A stretch of DNA of 64,000 bases from Citroniella saccharovorans (GCF_035481615.1 NZ_JAYKOT010000003.1:1-64000); one strand, 5' to 3'. Shown: positions 8,493-17,517, counted from the first letter of the stretch. The notes: a model not told the origin generated them from the sequence alone. Made by a program: numbers and translations.

Positions 8493-8854
8493 TGAGACAC
8501 TTAAAAACACAACTAACAACACAATTAAAAAATGTATATCCTAAGGTGTACTATGAAAACGCACCAGATGACGCAGTCTTTCCATATGTAGTCTATAGTC
8601 TAGGTTCTAGCTACAACAATAGAGCTAACTGCATTTATACACTTGACTTAGACGTGTGGGATAAAAGTACATCAAGTAAAAGAGTAGATGATATTACAAA
8701 GGATCTAATAAATAAATTAGACCTGACAGGATATATCGACGAAGAAATTCAGTACTCACTTTATTTTGATAGGACTGTGGACACAGGTAGCGAAGACAAG
8801 ACACTAAAAAGAAAAACAGTAATCTTTGAATTAAGATACACAGAGAGGAGTTAA
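8492..8854 (+). CDS. Tail terminator / tail completion protein (DUF3168/gp11-like)
   Basis: A 120-residue protein starting MRHLKTQLTTQLKNVYPKVY, with a core PYVVYSLGSSYNN and YTLDLDVWDKS, and ending in beta strands. This is the usual pattern of tail terminator proteins that cap the tail tube. It lies exactly between the gp10-like and major tail genes, where this function is normally found. The call is from order, size and fold pattern. Confidence 0.7.
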   Translation: MRHLKTQLTTQLKNVYPKVYYENAPDDAVFPYVVYSLGSSYNNRANCIYTLDLDVWDKSTSSKRVDDITKDLINKLDLTGYIDEEIQYSLYFDRTVDTGSEDKTLKRKTVIFELRYTERS

Positions 8855-8857
8855 TTT

Positions 8858-9457
8858 ATGGGAGTATGTAATATAGTAAACGGAATTACAGCAAATACGG
8901 CTCAGCACTTTCTACTAGACGCAGGTGCTTTTTATAAGAATTATGACTTTGAAAAAGACACAGTAGAAACTGCAAAAAATAAGCTGATAGGAGCAACTAA
9001 AGGCGGAGGAACTTTCAAAGCCGTACCAACTTTTAGAACAATAGAAGTCGACGGAGCTAGAGGAAAAGTAAAAGGTTCTGAAATCCTTGAAGATTGGGAA
9101 GTAGAACTTGAAGCGAATGTTATTGAAGTTACAGCAGAAAACCTTGCAATGTCTTTAGCAATATCAGTTACAGGAAACGTTAAAGAAGGAGTATATACAA
9201 AAATTGAAGGTAGAAACTGTATAAAGCTTTCAGACTATATAGAAAATATAACTTGGGTAGGAACCTTATCGGGATCAAATGACCCTGTAATAATACAAGT
9301 ATTTAATGCTTTGAACAGCAAAGGTATAGAACTGAAACTTGAAGATAAATCAGAAGGTGTAATCCCTTTAGCTTTCACAGGCTACAATGACGGACAAGAT
9401 ACATCAAAACCACCTTTTGTAATTTACTTCCCAACAATACCAGAAGAGAGAGCATAG
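8858..9457 (+). CDS. Phage major tail protein
   Basis: A 199-residue protein of mostly beta structure. It begins with NGITANTAQHFLLDAGAFYK, contains GGTFKAVPTFRTIEVDGARG, and ends PPFVIYFPT. This is the layout of siphovirus tail-tube proteins just before the two tail chaperone frames. The ribosome binding site is GAGAGGAG. It should polymerise around the tape measure protein encoded downstream. Confidence 0.85.
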   Translation: MGVCNIVNGITANTAQHFLLDAGAFYKNYDFEKDTVETAKNKLIGATKGGGTFKAVPTFRTIEVDGARGKVKGSEILEDWEVELEANVIEVTAENLAMSLAISVTGNVKEGVYTKIEGRNCIKLSDYIENITWVGTLSGSNDPVIIQVFNALNSKGIELKLEDKSEGVIPLAFTGYNDGQDTSKPPFVIYFPTIPEERA

Positions 9458-9458
9458 C

Positions 9459-9773
9459 ATGAAAGAATTTAGAGAGCTGAAAGGAAATGATATCTTTAAA
9501 GTATCTAGAATTCTTTCAAAAATGGATATCAAAATTGAAATCACAGAAGGTATGACCCAGGAGCAAGCAGGAGCTGAACTTGTCCTGAAAATCTTCAGTA
9601 ATTTACACCTGGCACAAAAAGAAGTAAACGAATTTTTAGGAAGTCTTACAGGTGTGACTGGAAAAGAAATAGGAGAACTTCCTTTAAGTGAATATCTAGA
9701 CTATATCGAACAATTCAAAAATATAAAAGGAATAAAAGATTTTTTAGAGCGAGCGAGCAAGTTGACGAAGTAG
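9459..9773 (+). CDS. Tail assembly chaperone G (zero-frame product)
   Basis: A 104-residue acidic helical protein (LKGNDIFKVSRILSKMDIKI at the N-terminus), one base after the major tail gene and followed by a second frame before the tape measure gene. This is the gpG/gpGT arrangement of long-tailed phages, whose products hold the tape measure during tail assembly. The slip sequence T-TTT-TTA lies in its last codons (9740-9746), so most ribosomes would make this short form. Confidence 0.85.
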   Translation: MKEFRELKGNDIFKVSRILSKMDIKIEITEGMTQEQAGAELVLKIFSNLHLAQKEVNEFLGSLTGVTGKEIGELPLSEYLDYIEQFKNIKGIKDFLERASKLTK

Positions 9774-10054
9774 AAGTCACTGACTTGCTCCTTTTTAGAT
9801 ATGGAGATATGAGGTATCCTCTTGACTTAGATTTTAAAACTTTCATAAAACTTGTAAACAAGGCTTTACAAGAAAAACAAGAAGATATTTTAATTCAAAG
9901 ATGGATACCTTACCAATCGGAAATTAGCTTTACGGACTTCAAAGATAAATTAATTAAAGTAAAGCATACTACAAAGGACACAAGAACAGGTAAAGAAATT
10001 TTAGATCAAGTAGAAAATATTTTAAAAAATTTACACGGAGGTGATGACTTATAG
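9459..10054 (+). CDS. Tail assembly chaperone GT (-1 frameshift fusion)
   Basis: After the slip at 9740-9746 reading continues in the -1 frame: after TTT the codons are TTT AGA GCG, giving ...IKDF-FRASEQVDEVEV... and then LLLFRYGDMRYPLDLDF to the stop at 10052. The downstream frame has no good independent start or ribosome binding site (its first usable codon is a TTG at 9785 inside the stem-loop). Its sequence (MRYPLDLDFKTFIKLVNKAL) is typical of the T domain. The fusion protein, about 198 residues, recruits the tape measure. Supported by the heptamer, spacer and stem-loop seen directly. Confidence 0.85.
9740..9790 (+). promoter_or_regulatory. Programmed -1 frameshift signal
   Basis: The slippery heptamer T-TTT-TTA (9740-9746) is correctly phased to the zero frame. 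Eight bases later a stem forms: GAGCAAGT (9755-9762) with ACTTGCTC (9783-9790), extended by TGAC (9763-9766) with GTCA (9776-9779). This gives 12 bp with a 3-nt bulge and a 9-nt loop. Confidence 0.85.
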
Positions 10055-10068
10055 AAATATTTAAACTC

Positions 10069-12063
10069 ATGGGGTCAATTTTCATTGACTCTGACAAAGC
10101 AGATAAATCTTTACAAAAGACGGATTCTAAAGTCGTAGCCTTAGGTAAGAAGTTTCTTTCAGGAGCAGGAACTGTAGCAAAATGGGGAGCTGCTATCGGT
10201 GGAGCTGCAATTGCAGGTGGGGCGGCTCTTTTTGGTATGGCTAACAAATCGGCAGCAGTTGCAGATAGAGTAGACAAGCTTTCACAAAAAATAGGGATAA
10301 GTCGTAAAGGCTTTCAAGAATGGGATTTCATTTTATCCCAATCAGGAACAAGTATAGAAAAAATGCAAGTCGGAATGAAGACCATGGTTCAACGTATGGA
10401 CGAGTCGGTGCAAGGCACAGGCAAAGGTGCTGAAGCTTTTAAACAACTTGGAGTATCGGCCACAGACTTGAACGGCAATCTTAAAAGTCAAGAACAAGTA
10501 TTCGAAGAAGTCGTAACGAAAATGCAAGAACTTCCTGAAGGTGCTGAAAAATCACAACTTGCCTTTGATATGTTTGGTAAAGCTGGACTCGAACTTATGC
10601 CACTTTTAAACTCTACAGGTGGCTCTGTGGAAGAACTGAAACAAAAAGCTGAAGAACTTGGTTTAGTAATGAGTGATGAAGCAATAAACGCAGGAGTAGT
10701 CTTTACGGACTCTATGGACCAAGTAAAAAGATCTTTAGGTACGGTTGTGGCAAAAGTAGGAATTGAAGTAATGCCAATTATTCAAAGCTTTTTGGACTGG
10801 GTAATAGCTAATATGCCAATGATACAATCTGTAATAAGCACAGCTTTTGAAGTAATAGGTAATTTAGTTACAGCAGCTGTAGATATCTTTCAAAATTATC
10901 TTTTGCCAGCATTTCAAGCTATTTTTGACTGGGTACAGACCAATTGGCCAGCAATACAAGAAACAGTAGGAAGTGTAATATCAGAGATTGTTGAGATAGT
11001 TAGTGCAGGAGTTGAACTAATTCAAGCTGCATGGACACAGTTTGGTGGAGTCATTATGCCAATAATCAATAATATTTGGGATGGCATAAAAGGCATAGTT
11101 GATGCGGCCATGAACATAATTAAAGGCGTGATTGATGTAGCTATGGGCCTCATCTCAGGCGATTGGTCAAGAGTTTGGGACGGCATAAAAGGTATTCTAA
11201 GCGGCGTATGGGATGCCATAAAAACCATTGTCCAGACAGCCATTGATCATGTAAAGAATGTAATAAACGCTGCATGGGAAGTAATAAAGAGCATAACATC
11301 AACTGTATGGAACGGTATAAAATCGGCTATTGATGGAGTGTGGAGTGGTATAAAGTCAGGGATAAGCAGTGCCATAAATGCGGTAAAAAGTACAATCGAC
11401 AGCATATGGAATGCAATCAAAACAACAACTACTAATACTTGGAACGGCATAAAATCGGCTATTGATGGAGTGTGGAATGGAATTAAGACAGGTGTCTCAA
11501 CTGCTGTAAACGGAGTCAAGACTACAGTGACAGATGTTTTTAACTCAATAAAATCTACAGCAACTACTATATGGGATGGAGTAAAAAGCGCTATAGAAAC
11601 CCCTATTAATGCTGCTAAGAAAGTAGTTAGCGATGCTATTAACGCTATAAAGGATAAGTTTAACTTTAAATTTCAGTGGCCACACTTACCAATGCCGCAT
11701 TTTACTTTTTCTGGTTCAATGAACCCATTAAAGTGGGCGACTCAAGGAGTACCAAGAATTGGAGTAGAATGGTATGCGAAAGGTGGTATTTTTGATAAAC
11801 CAACGCTTTTTAACACACCGTACGGACTTAAAGGTGTAGGAGAAGCAGGACCTGAAGCAGTAATGCCTATAGAGAAGTTACCTGAAATATTAGGATTTGA
11901 AAAGTTTGACAGTATGATAGAAATTTTAGAAGTAATCGCTAAAAAGAATACGAACGTATATTTAGATAGAGATACTTTGATAGGTGCTATCTTAGATGAA
12001 ATAGATAGAAAACTTGCAGACAAGCAAGACTCAAATAACTTTGCTTACGGGGGCGGACTATGA
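10069..12063 (+). CDS. Phage tape measure protein
   Basis: At least 664 residues. It has an N-terminal DKADKSLQKT segment, a Gly/Ala-rich hydrophobic stretch (about 28-55, AAIGGAAIAGGAALFGMA), helical Phage_tail_TMP-type sequence, then four to five hydrophobic segments. From about residue 330 there are WxGIK repeats spaced 11 residues apart. The C-terminus has GGIFDKPTLFN and VGEAGPEAVMP, typical of these proteins. It sets tail length and helps DNA enter the cell. The ATG at 10069 is the first standard start, but GGAGGTG (10037-10043) fits an upstream ATA at 10051. That start would restore the family's usual opening (IEIFKLMGSIFID). Confidence 0.93.
   Translation: MGSIFIDSDKADKSLQKTDSKVVALGKKFLSGAGTVAKWGAAIGGAAIAGGAALFGMANKSAAVADRVDKLSQKIGISRKGFQEWDFILSQSGTSIEKMQVGMKTMVQRMDESVQGTGKGAEAFKQLGVSATDLNGNLKSQEQVFEEVVTKMQELPEGAEKSQLAFDMFGKAGLELMPLLNSTGGSVEELKQKAEELGLVMSDEAINAGVVFTDSMDQVKRSLGTVVAKVGIEVMPIIQSFLDWVIANMPMIQSVISTAFEVIGNLVTAAVDIFQNYLLPAFQAIFDWVQTNWPAIQETVGSVISEIVEIVSAGVELIQAAWTQFGGVIMPIINNIWDGIKGIVDAAMNIIKGVIDVAMGLISGDWSRVWDGIKGILSGVWDAIKTIVQTAIDHVKNVINAAWEVIKSITSTVWNGIKSAIDGVWSGIKSGISSAINAVKSTIDSIWNAIKTTTTNTWNGIKSAIDGVWNGIKTGVSTAVNGVKTTVTDVFNSIKSTATTIWDGVKSAIETPINAAKKVVSDAINAIKDKFNFKFQWPHLPMPHFTFSGSMNPLKWATQGVPRIGVEWYAKGGIFDKPTLFNTPYGLKGVGEAGPEAVMPIEKLPEILGFEKFDSMIEILEVIAKKNTNVYLDRDTLIGAILDEIDRKLADKQDSNNFAYGGGL
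11317..11476 (+). repeat. Near-identical DNA repeats inside the tape measure gene
   Basis: The 28-nt segment at 11317-11344 recurs exactly at 11449-11476, 132 nt (44 codons, four 11-residue units) away. Both encode the IKSAIDGVW part of the W-repeat array. Recent duplication or gene conversion within the repeat array would explain this. Confidence 0.8.
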
Positions 12064-12743
12064 TAAAAATTGAATTTAATAATAAGACTAACAGAGAGTT
12101 TGCCCTCGTAGTGCAGAATTTGACTAGAAGAAAAAGAGCAGAAGAAAGAATAGAAAGACACACAGTTGAAGGTAGGTCAGGTCAGATTATAGATAGACTT
12201 GGCACCTTTGAAAGCTATGAAAGAGAAGTGACCTTCGCAAACTTTGAGAAAGACAAAGTAAGAGATATAAATAAGTGGCTATCAGGAAACGGAATTTTAA
12301 GAACCTCTGTAGATCCTGATGGCTTTTTTTATGCTGATGTAATCGACGTAATGGAAAGAAATCCTCTAGGTTGCTGTAGAAATTCAATGAAAGTCACCTT
12401 CTTAGTTGAACCTTTCTTTTATCTTGAAAGAGGAAGGCATCCAATAAAGACGGATAAAAGTATAAGTATATATAACCTTGGGACTATATATTCAGAACCT
12501 GTAATAAAAGTGCATGGGAGTGGAAACGGAAAGCTTTCTATAAACAATAAAATTATTAACTTAAGCAACATAGAAAATTATGTAACCATAGACAGTAAAC
12601 TTAAGATTACACACAAGGACAACTTACCAAAAGGAAAAGACATGGAAGGTGAGTATCCTATCTTTGAAGAAGGTAGAAATTATATATCTTTTAGTGGTGG
12701 AATTACAAAACTGGAAATTGTCCCATACTGGAGAGAACTATGA
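12060..12743 (+). CDS. Distal tail protein (Dit)
   Basis: A 227-residue protein of the siphovirus tail component family (PF05709). The N-terminal galectin-like hub half contains HTVEGRSGQIIDRLGTFESY and VTFANFEKDKVRDINKWLSG. A C-terminal beta half follows NLGTIYSEPVIKVHGSGNG. Dit hexamers link the tail tube to the baseplate. The start overlaps the tape measure stop (ATGA), and its own end overlaps the next gene by four bases. Confidence 0.9.
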   Translation: MIKIEFNNKTNREFALVVQNLTRRKRAEERIERHTVEGRSGQIIDRLGTFESYEREVTFANFEKDKVRDINKWLSGNGILRTSVDPDGFFYADVIDVMERNPLGCCRNSMKVTFLVEPFFYLERGRHPIKTDKSISIYNLGTIYSEPVIKVHGSGNGKLSINNKIINLSNIENYVTIDSKLKITHKDNLPKGKDMEGEYPIFEEGRNYISFSGGITKLEIVPYWREL

Positions 12744-14839
12744 TAAGACTTTTTAACAAATCGGAAACTGACTTTAATCACATTGAGACAATACTCAACC
12801 CATATAAGTGTCATGTAAAAGAAGATGAAAACGGAATTTTTGAGCTAGAGTATGAGTCTAAGTTGGATAAAAGACTAGAAAATGGAAAGATAATTAAAGC
12901 TCCAACACCTAGAGGGGAACAACTTTTCAGAATTTACAACTCACACCATGACTTGAGAAAGACTACAGCAAAAGGAAGACATATCTTCTATGACCTACTG
13001 GGAAATTTTATAGAAGATTCAAGACCAACTGCGACAAATGGTGCGGGAGCCTTGAACTCAATTCTTGGAGGAACTCTATATCCTCATAGATTTAAAAGCA
13101 CCTCAAAAGTAGGTACAATATCAACTGCTTACTACGTGAGAAAAAACCCAATTCAAGCTATGCTTGGGGCTGACAACTGCCTGATAGCAAACTGGGGAGG
13201 ATATATAAGAAGAGACAACTTCCTGATAGAGCATATAGTCGAAGGTAGAGATAACGGCTACGATATCAGGTATGGAAAGAATTTACAAGGTATAAGCGAA
13301 AGCATAGACGACAGTAAAGTTATCACAAAAATAATGCCGACGTGGGTGGAAGATAATATCGTCCATATGATACAAGAAAAGTATATAGAAAGCCCTCTTA
13401 TAGACTCATATGCTTATCCAAAGGTAGCTGAAATCAGGATTGAAGTACCCGAAAGTGTAGAAGATAAAGAAAAGTACGTAAGAGAAGAAGCTAAAAAGTA
13501 TTTTACAGAGCATAATATTGATAAACCAATAGTAAATTATGAGGTCAACTTTATAAGTCTTAGAAATACAAGTGACTACAAGAAGTACGTATGGCTTGAG
13601 GAACTTGACCTTTACGACGTAGTACACGTGATAGTACCAAAACTTGATATTAACTTGAAATCTAATGTAATTTCTTATAAGTACGACTGCTTGAAAGAAA
13701 GATTTGAAAGCATAGAGATTGGTAACTTTACAAACTCTATGGCAAAAAACACTGGGACACTAATCAAAGAGATAGACTCAAAGATAGAAGTAAAAGCTAG
13801 TGAACTTGAACAAAAACAAAAAGAAGCTACGGACAAACTAAGTGGAGTATCAGGAGGAAACATAGTCACAAGAACTACTGCGGACGGAAAGCCTTTTGAA
13901 ATTCTTGTAATGGATACAGCCGACATGTCCACAGCTAAAGAAGTTGTAAGGATTAACAAAAATGGGATTGGTTTCAGTCACAATGGAATATTAGGACCTT
14001 ATAGTGTAGGAATTACAATAGACGGTCACATAGTAGCTGACTTTATAGATACAGGAACTTTAAGTGCTGACCTACTCAAAGCAGGTGTCTTATCGGATAA
14101 ACAAGGGAAATTTATTTTAAGCATGGACAAGGGATCTTTTAACTTGGCTAATAAAATCATATACGATCCACGGACAAATAATTTAAAAATCTCACTTGTA
14201 GACGACTTGAAGAAAGATACAGAAAGCAAATTTGAAGCACAAGCAAAAGAGATTGACCTAAAAGTTGGAAAAGACGGTGTAATCTCCGCTATAAATTTAA
14301 GTCCTGAAAATGCAAGGATCCAGGGGAAAAATATAATCCTTGACGGACAAACTCGAGTTAATGGAGATTTTCAGGTTAGTGGTAGTGCTGTCTTTGGGAC
14401 TATTAGCGGTAGGGATGTGAGGTTTGAGCACTTAAGTGCAAATTCGATAACTACTGGAACTTTAACGACTAACTCTAGTGGGACACACACGGGAACTGTT
14501 AGTAACTCCTCATCTTATCTGTCAGGAAATTATAGGCAGGCTTCGATTAACGGATCTGCTACTAGTCTTAATGCGAACTCAAGTGCTTTTAGTTTTGACT
14601 ATGGATCAAATACTTTTGAGGCCCAGGGAAGAATAGCCGCAAATCCGAATGGCAATAGGCACTCGCTGGAACAAAATGGTCTAACTCTTATGAATGGGTC
14701 GGGCTGGTTCAAAGCTAGTTATAGTAATGGTTTTGCCATTGGCTGTAGCGGTCTTTTAAATCTTCAAGGATCTCCAATACAAGCCGGAGGATATCCGCTC
14801 ATAAGGGCAAGTGATGGCACGTGGAAGTGGAAGGAGTAG
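12740..14839 (+). CDS. Tail-associated protein Tal / prophage endopeptidase tail family
   Basis: A 699-residue protein. Residues 1-about 340 follow the phage minor structural / prophage-tail family (PF06605-like): RLFNKSETDFNHIETILNPY, GEQLFRIYNSHHDL, KKYVWLEELDLYDVVHV. A short coiled coil (KASELEQKQKEATDKL, about 355) is followed by a beta-rich fibre-like region with Ser/Thr/Gly-rich repeats (residues 560-650). It forms the tail tip, binding the cell and sometimes cutting the wall; no peptidase active site is evident. Codon use changes from A-rich to G/T-rich around 14,340, suggesting a recombination joint inside the gene. Confidence 0.82.
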   Translation: MIRLFNKSETDFNHIETILNPYKCHVKEDENGIFELEYESKLDKRLENGKIIKAPTPRGEQLFRIYNSHHDLRKTTAKGRHIFYDLLGNFIEDSRPTATNGAGALNSILGGTLYPHRFKSTSKVGTISTAYYVRKNPIQAMLGADNCLIANWGGYIRRDNFLIEHIVEGRDNGYDIRYGKNLQGISESIDDSKVITKIMPTWVEDNIVHMIQEKYIESPLIDSYAYPKVAEIRIEVPESVEDKEKYVREEAKKYFTEHNIDKPIVNYEVNFISLRNTSDYKKYVWLEELDLYDVVHVIVPKLDINLKSNVISYKYDCLKERFESIEIGNFTNSMAKNTGTLIKEIDSKIEVKASELEQKQKEATDKLSGVSGGNIVTRTTADGKPFEILVMDTADMSTAKEVVRINKNGIGFSHNGILGPYSVGITIDGHIVADFIDTGTLSADLLKAGVLSDKQGKFILSMDKGSFNLANKIIYDPRTNNLKISLVDDLKKDTESKFEAQAKEIDLKVGKDGVISAINLSPENARIQGKNIILDGQTRVNGDFQVSGSAVFGTISGRDVRFEHLSANSITTGTLTTNSSGTHTGTVSNSSSYLSGNYRQASINGSATSLNANSSAFSFDYGSNTFEAQGRIAANPNGNRHSLEQNGLTLMNGSGWFKASYSNGFAIGCSGLLNLQGSPIQAGGYPLIRASDGTWKWKE

Positions 14840-14851
14840 AAAGGATAAGTT

Positions 14852-15217
14852 ATGAAAATTGATTATGTAGATGTATTACCAAAAATTGATATTGAACGTG
14901 GTGGAGTATATATAGGTGGAACAATTCAATTTCAGTCTAACCGCCCTCCATATGATTTTATGAGATGTGAAATTAATTTAAACGCTGAAGAAATGACAGC
15001 TGTAATGACCAAAAAGGTCGATAAGTTTAAGATGGCTGAAGATAAGCTCAAAGACCTTATAGAGCTTGATTTGGTAAAAGTTGATAGCTTTGATATGGAA
15101 AGGTTTAATAGGGAATTAGAAGCGAAAAATAAGGAAATTGAGAGCTTACAGGGACAGGTTCTTGAACTTACCTTACTTTTATCGAATACTGGAGGGGAAA
15201 ATGGAAGTACTAATTAA
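14852..15217 (+). CDS. Phage protein of unknown function, tail region
   Basis: A 121-residue protein. The first half is beta-like (KIDIERGGVYIGGTIQFQSN, then YDFMRCEINLNAEEMTAVM); the second half is a coiled coil (EDKLKDLIELDLV, LEAKNKEIESLQGQVLEL). It sits between the Tal and baseplate upper protein genes, so a role in the baseplate or fibre is likely by position only. The last 17 bases overlap the start of the next small ORF. Confidence 0.65.
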   Translation: MKIDYVDVLPKIDIERGGVYIGGTIQFQSNRPPYDFMRCEINLNAEEMTAVMTKKVDKFKMAEDKLKDLIELDLVKVDSFDMERFNRELEAKNKEIESLQGQVLELTLLLSNTGGENGSTN

Positions 15218-15332
15218 TATGCTTTGCGAGGCTGTGATTAAGAAAAAGATCAGGCTTGAGATGATAGGAAATAATTTTGGCATGAGGGATAAAGTGGAAG
15301 AAAAGTTAAAAGAAATAGAAAAGGCGGAGTAG
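15201..15332 (+). CDS. Very small phage protein
   Basis: A 43-residue ORF starting at the ATG at 15201, with a strong GGAGGGG 3-9 nt upstream. The frame runs further upstream to 15138 without a ribosome binding site, so the short form is chosen. The product is a basic amphipathic helix (LCEAVIKKKIRLEMIGNNFG, then DKVEEKLKEIEKAE). No family is recognised. Proteins of about 40 residues at this position (XkdX-like) are common in Firmicute prophages, but the typical XkdX motif is not seen. Confidence 0.55.
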   Translation: MEVLINMLCEAVIKKKIRLEMIGNNFGMRDKVEEKLKEIEKAE

Positions 15333-15335
15333 CTT

Positions 15336-16793
15336 ATGGATTTAGGGATAAAATCGATTACTTTAAGGTTTGATGATAATCAGCTGGGATACTTACAGCC
15401 AGTCCAAGGAGATACTAGGTCTAGGGGCTTTCTTGTTGAGATGGTCTCTACTGATGGAGAAGTTTTAGAAGCAAGTAGTGTGTATGAGTGCAGGCTTTAC
15501 GGAGTGAACTCAAATTATCCTGACAAAACTTTCTACACAGTAGCCACAGTCGAAGATGGAAGATACAAGGTTTACTTGTCTACTGATATGGTTTCTAAGG
15601 CTGGTACTTTGAAGCTTCAAATTGCTTTATATAAGGGGTCTGAAGAATTAATTCAATCAGAAGTAAAAGAAGTTGAAGTGACCGAGTCTATGGCCAATGG
15701 CGGAAGTATCGGCAAAGACCTAGTAGTTGACTTCACAAAGCTTGAAAAAGCACTTGAAAGGGTAGACGCACAAGAAAAAGCATACAAAGATAGTCTGCAA
15801 AAGCAGGAAGCAATTAGGGTTGATGTGACAAATAAACAAAAGCAGGTATCAACTGACACCACAGCAGTCAAGAAAATCAGGACTGATATGGAGGGAGTAA
15901 TGGCTGCAGAAGCTAGTAGGGTTAGTGCAGAAAAGGCTAGGCAGTCACAAGAATCTATTAGACTGTCTCGAGAATCGACTAGAATAGATCAAGAATGCGC
16001 CAGGCAGTCAAACGAAATAACAAGAGATAGTCAGGAAAAACAAAGAGTTGAAGCAGAAAAGAAAAGAGTAAGTGCTGAAACTCTAAGAGTGAGTGCTGAA
16101 AGTACAAGAAGCAGTCAAGAAAATACAAGACAAAACGAAGAAAGTAAAAGAAAATCAGCTGAAAGTACAAGAGTAAGTGCTGAAAATACTAGGGAATCAC
16201 AAGAAAACGCAAGGCAAAGTCAGGAAACTCAAAGGGTAGAAGTTGAAAAGAAAAGAAAGTCTACTTTTGAGAGCTGGGATAAGACTATGCAAGGTGTGAT
16301 ACCTAATGCAACTTCAAGCACAGCAGGGGTTGTGAAAGTTATTGGAACAGAAAAAGAATCAGCACCATATACTGTGCCTAGTGTAGATAATTTAAATATA
16401 ACAAAAGAGACTTTGAGTAAATCGATTGAAAATAGGGCTGAAAAAGTGCATAAGCACACAATAGAAGATGTGACTAACCTACAAAATAAGCTTGAGGATA
16501 CGGCTAGTAAGGAGCATAGGCACAAATGCACAGAGATTGATATAGAAACTCAAAGTAGTGCTGCCGAGCACTATTTCACTATGTATCTTAACGATGTTAT
16601 AGATTTAATGGTTGATGATATACATGATAATAAAAGTGCTATTGAAAACACGGCTAGTAAAGACCATACCCATGACAGTATAAAGGCTAATTTGAGTGGG
16701 GCTACTAAGGACTTAAAATTTGTCATCACAAGTAAGGCAACTTATACTGGCATGACTAAAGGCCCAAGCACTTTATATTTTGTGCAGGAGTAA
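15336..16793 (+). CDS. BppU-family baseplate upper protein with long coiled coil
   Basis: A 485-residue protein. Residues 1-about 125 match the BppU N-terminal domain (PF10651): ITLRFDDNQLGYLQPVQGDT, VYECRLYGVNSNYPD, VEVTESMANGGSIGKD. Residues about 185-310 are some 18 heptads each ending in Arg (VSAESTR, SQENTRQ, VSAENTR), an uninterrupted coiled-coil stalk. The C-terminal 170 residues hold His-rich collar motifs (AEKVHKHTIEDV, KEHRHKCTEID, KDHTHDSIKA) seen in trimeric fibre tips. It connects the baseplate to receptor-binding parts, and the C-terminus probably binds the host surface. Confidence 0.82.
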   Translation: MDLGIKSITLRFDDNQLGYLQPVQGDTRSRGFLVEMVSTDGEVLEASSVYECRLYGVNSNYPDKTFYTVATVEDGRYKVYLSTDMVSKAGTLKLQIALYKGSEELIQSEVKEVEVTESMANGGSIGKDLVVDFTKLEKALERVDAQEKAYKDSLQKQEAIRVDVTNKQKQVSTDTTAVKKIRTDMEGVMAAEASRVSAEKARQSQESIRLSRESTRIDQECARQSNEITRDSQEKQRVEAEKKRVSAETLRVSAESTRSSQENTRQNEESKRKSAESTRVSAENTRESQENARQSQETQRVEVEKKRKSTFESWDKTMQGVIPNATSSTAGVVKVIGTEKESAPYTVPSVDNLNITKETLSKSIENRAEKVHKHTIEDVTNLQNKLEDTASKEHRHKCTEIDIETQSSAAEHYFTMYLNDVIDLMVDDIHDNKSAIENTASKDHTHDSIKANLSGATKDLKFVITSKATYTGMTKGPSTLYFVQE

Positions 16794-16796
16794 GTT

Positions 16797-17195
16797 ATGA
16801 TTAAGTTTAACGATAAGGACACTAAAGAGATTTATATCGGCGACAAGGCTATATCCGAGGTCTACTGTGGGGATAAGTTGGTGTGGCAAGGACTGGACTG
16901 GAGTAAGTTTTTCTATGGATTAGAAAGGGTTGATGTTAGTAGACCTGGTTCACGTTTTAAGACTTACTATTATAAAGTCGATATTGATAGTAAATTTAAA
17001 GATATCAAGCCAATTACAATCGTTGTAAAACTTAATGCCGACAATACAATGAAAGGCGACCGAATTGAATACACTGGTCAAAGTTCGGTTACTAGTCCAA
17101 CTTATACAAGTAATTTTGGATATGTAACTTTCACTGCTATCTATAACGGAAAAGAAGTTGCACAAACAAGTGCAATGGGCGAGGGATATGCTTAA
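16797..17195 (+). CDS. Phage tail/baseplate accessory protein
   Basis: A 132-residue protein. The opening carries a motif frequent at the ends of phage tail proteins (IYIGDKAISEVYCGDKLVWQ). The remainder is beta-rich (YYYKVDIDSKFKDIKPITIV, FGYVTFTAIYNGKEVAQTS). It is three bases downstream of the BppU-like gene, so a small receptor-binding or tip protein is plausible; this is inference from context. Confidence 0.65.
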   Translation: MIKFNDKDTKEIYIGDKAISEVYCGDKLVWQGLDWSKFFYGLERVDVSRPGSRFKTYYYKVDIDSKFKDIKPITIVVKLNADNTMKGDRIEYTGQSSVTSPTYTSNFGYVTFTAIYNGKEVAQTSAMGEGYA

Positions 17196-17219
17196 TTTTA
17201 TTAAAAAGTAGGTGGTTAG

Positions 17220-17501
17220 ATGTGTGTAGAAGAAAAAAACTGCATGGAGCGTATGAAGAATTTAAGCGAGGATTTATTGGATGTAAAAAGTAGGGTGGAA
17301 AAGTTGGAAGAAAATTTTGTGAATTTGAAGTCGGATTTAAGTAAGACGGAGTATAAGGTTGACGTGATTAATATGACAACAAAGGAAACTAAAATGGATG
17401 TGAAGAAGATACTTGAAAGACCTGTGCAGTATTGGGATAAGCTTATAATTGCTGGAATTAGTGGAATTGTTGGCTATATTTTAAGTATTATTTTAAAGTA
17501 A
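17220..17501 (+). CDS. XhlA-like haemolysin/holin-associated protein
   Basis: A 93-residue protein with an N-terminal coiled coil (LLDVKSRVEKLEENFVNLKS) and a single C-terminal membrane segment (LIIAGISGIVGYILSIIL). This is the arrangement of XhlA (PF10779), which works with the holin during lysis in Bacillus phages. It has AGGTGG as ribosome binding site and directly precedes the endolysin. Confidence 0.8.
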   Translation: MCVEEKNCMERMKNLSEDLLDVKSRVEKLEENFVNLKSDLSKTEYKVDVINMTTKETKMDVKKILERPVQYWDKLIIAGISGIVGYILSIILK

Positions 17502-17517
17502 AGGAGGGATCGATCCT

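Noticed and set aside
11247..11519. Reverse frame opposite the tape measure repeats
   Set aside because: Repeated shadow translation of the W-repeat array.
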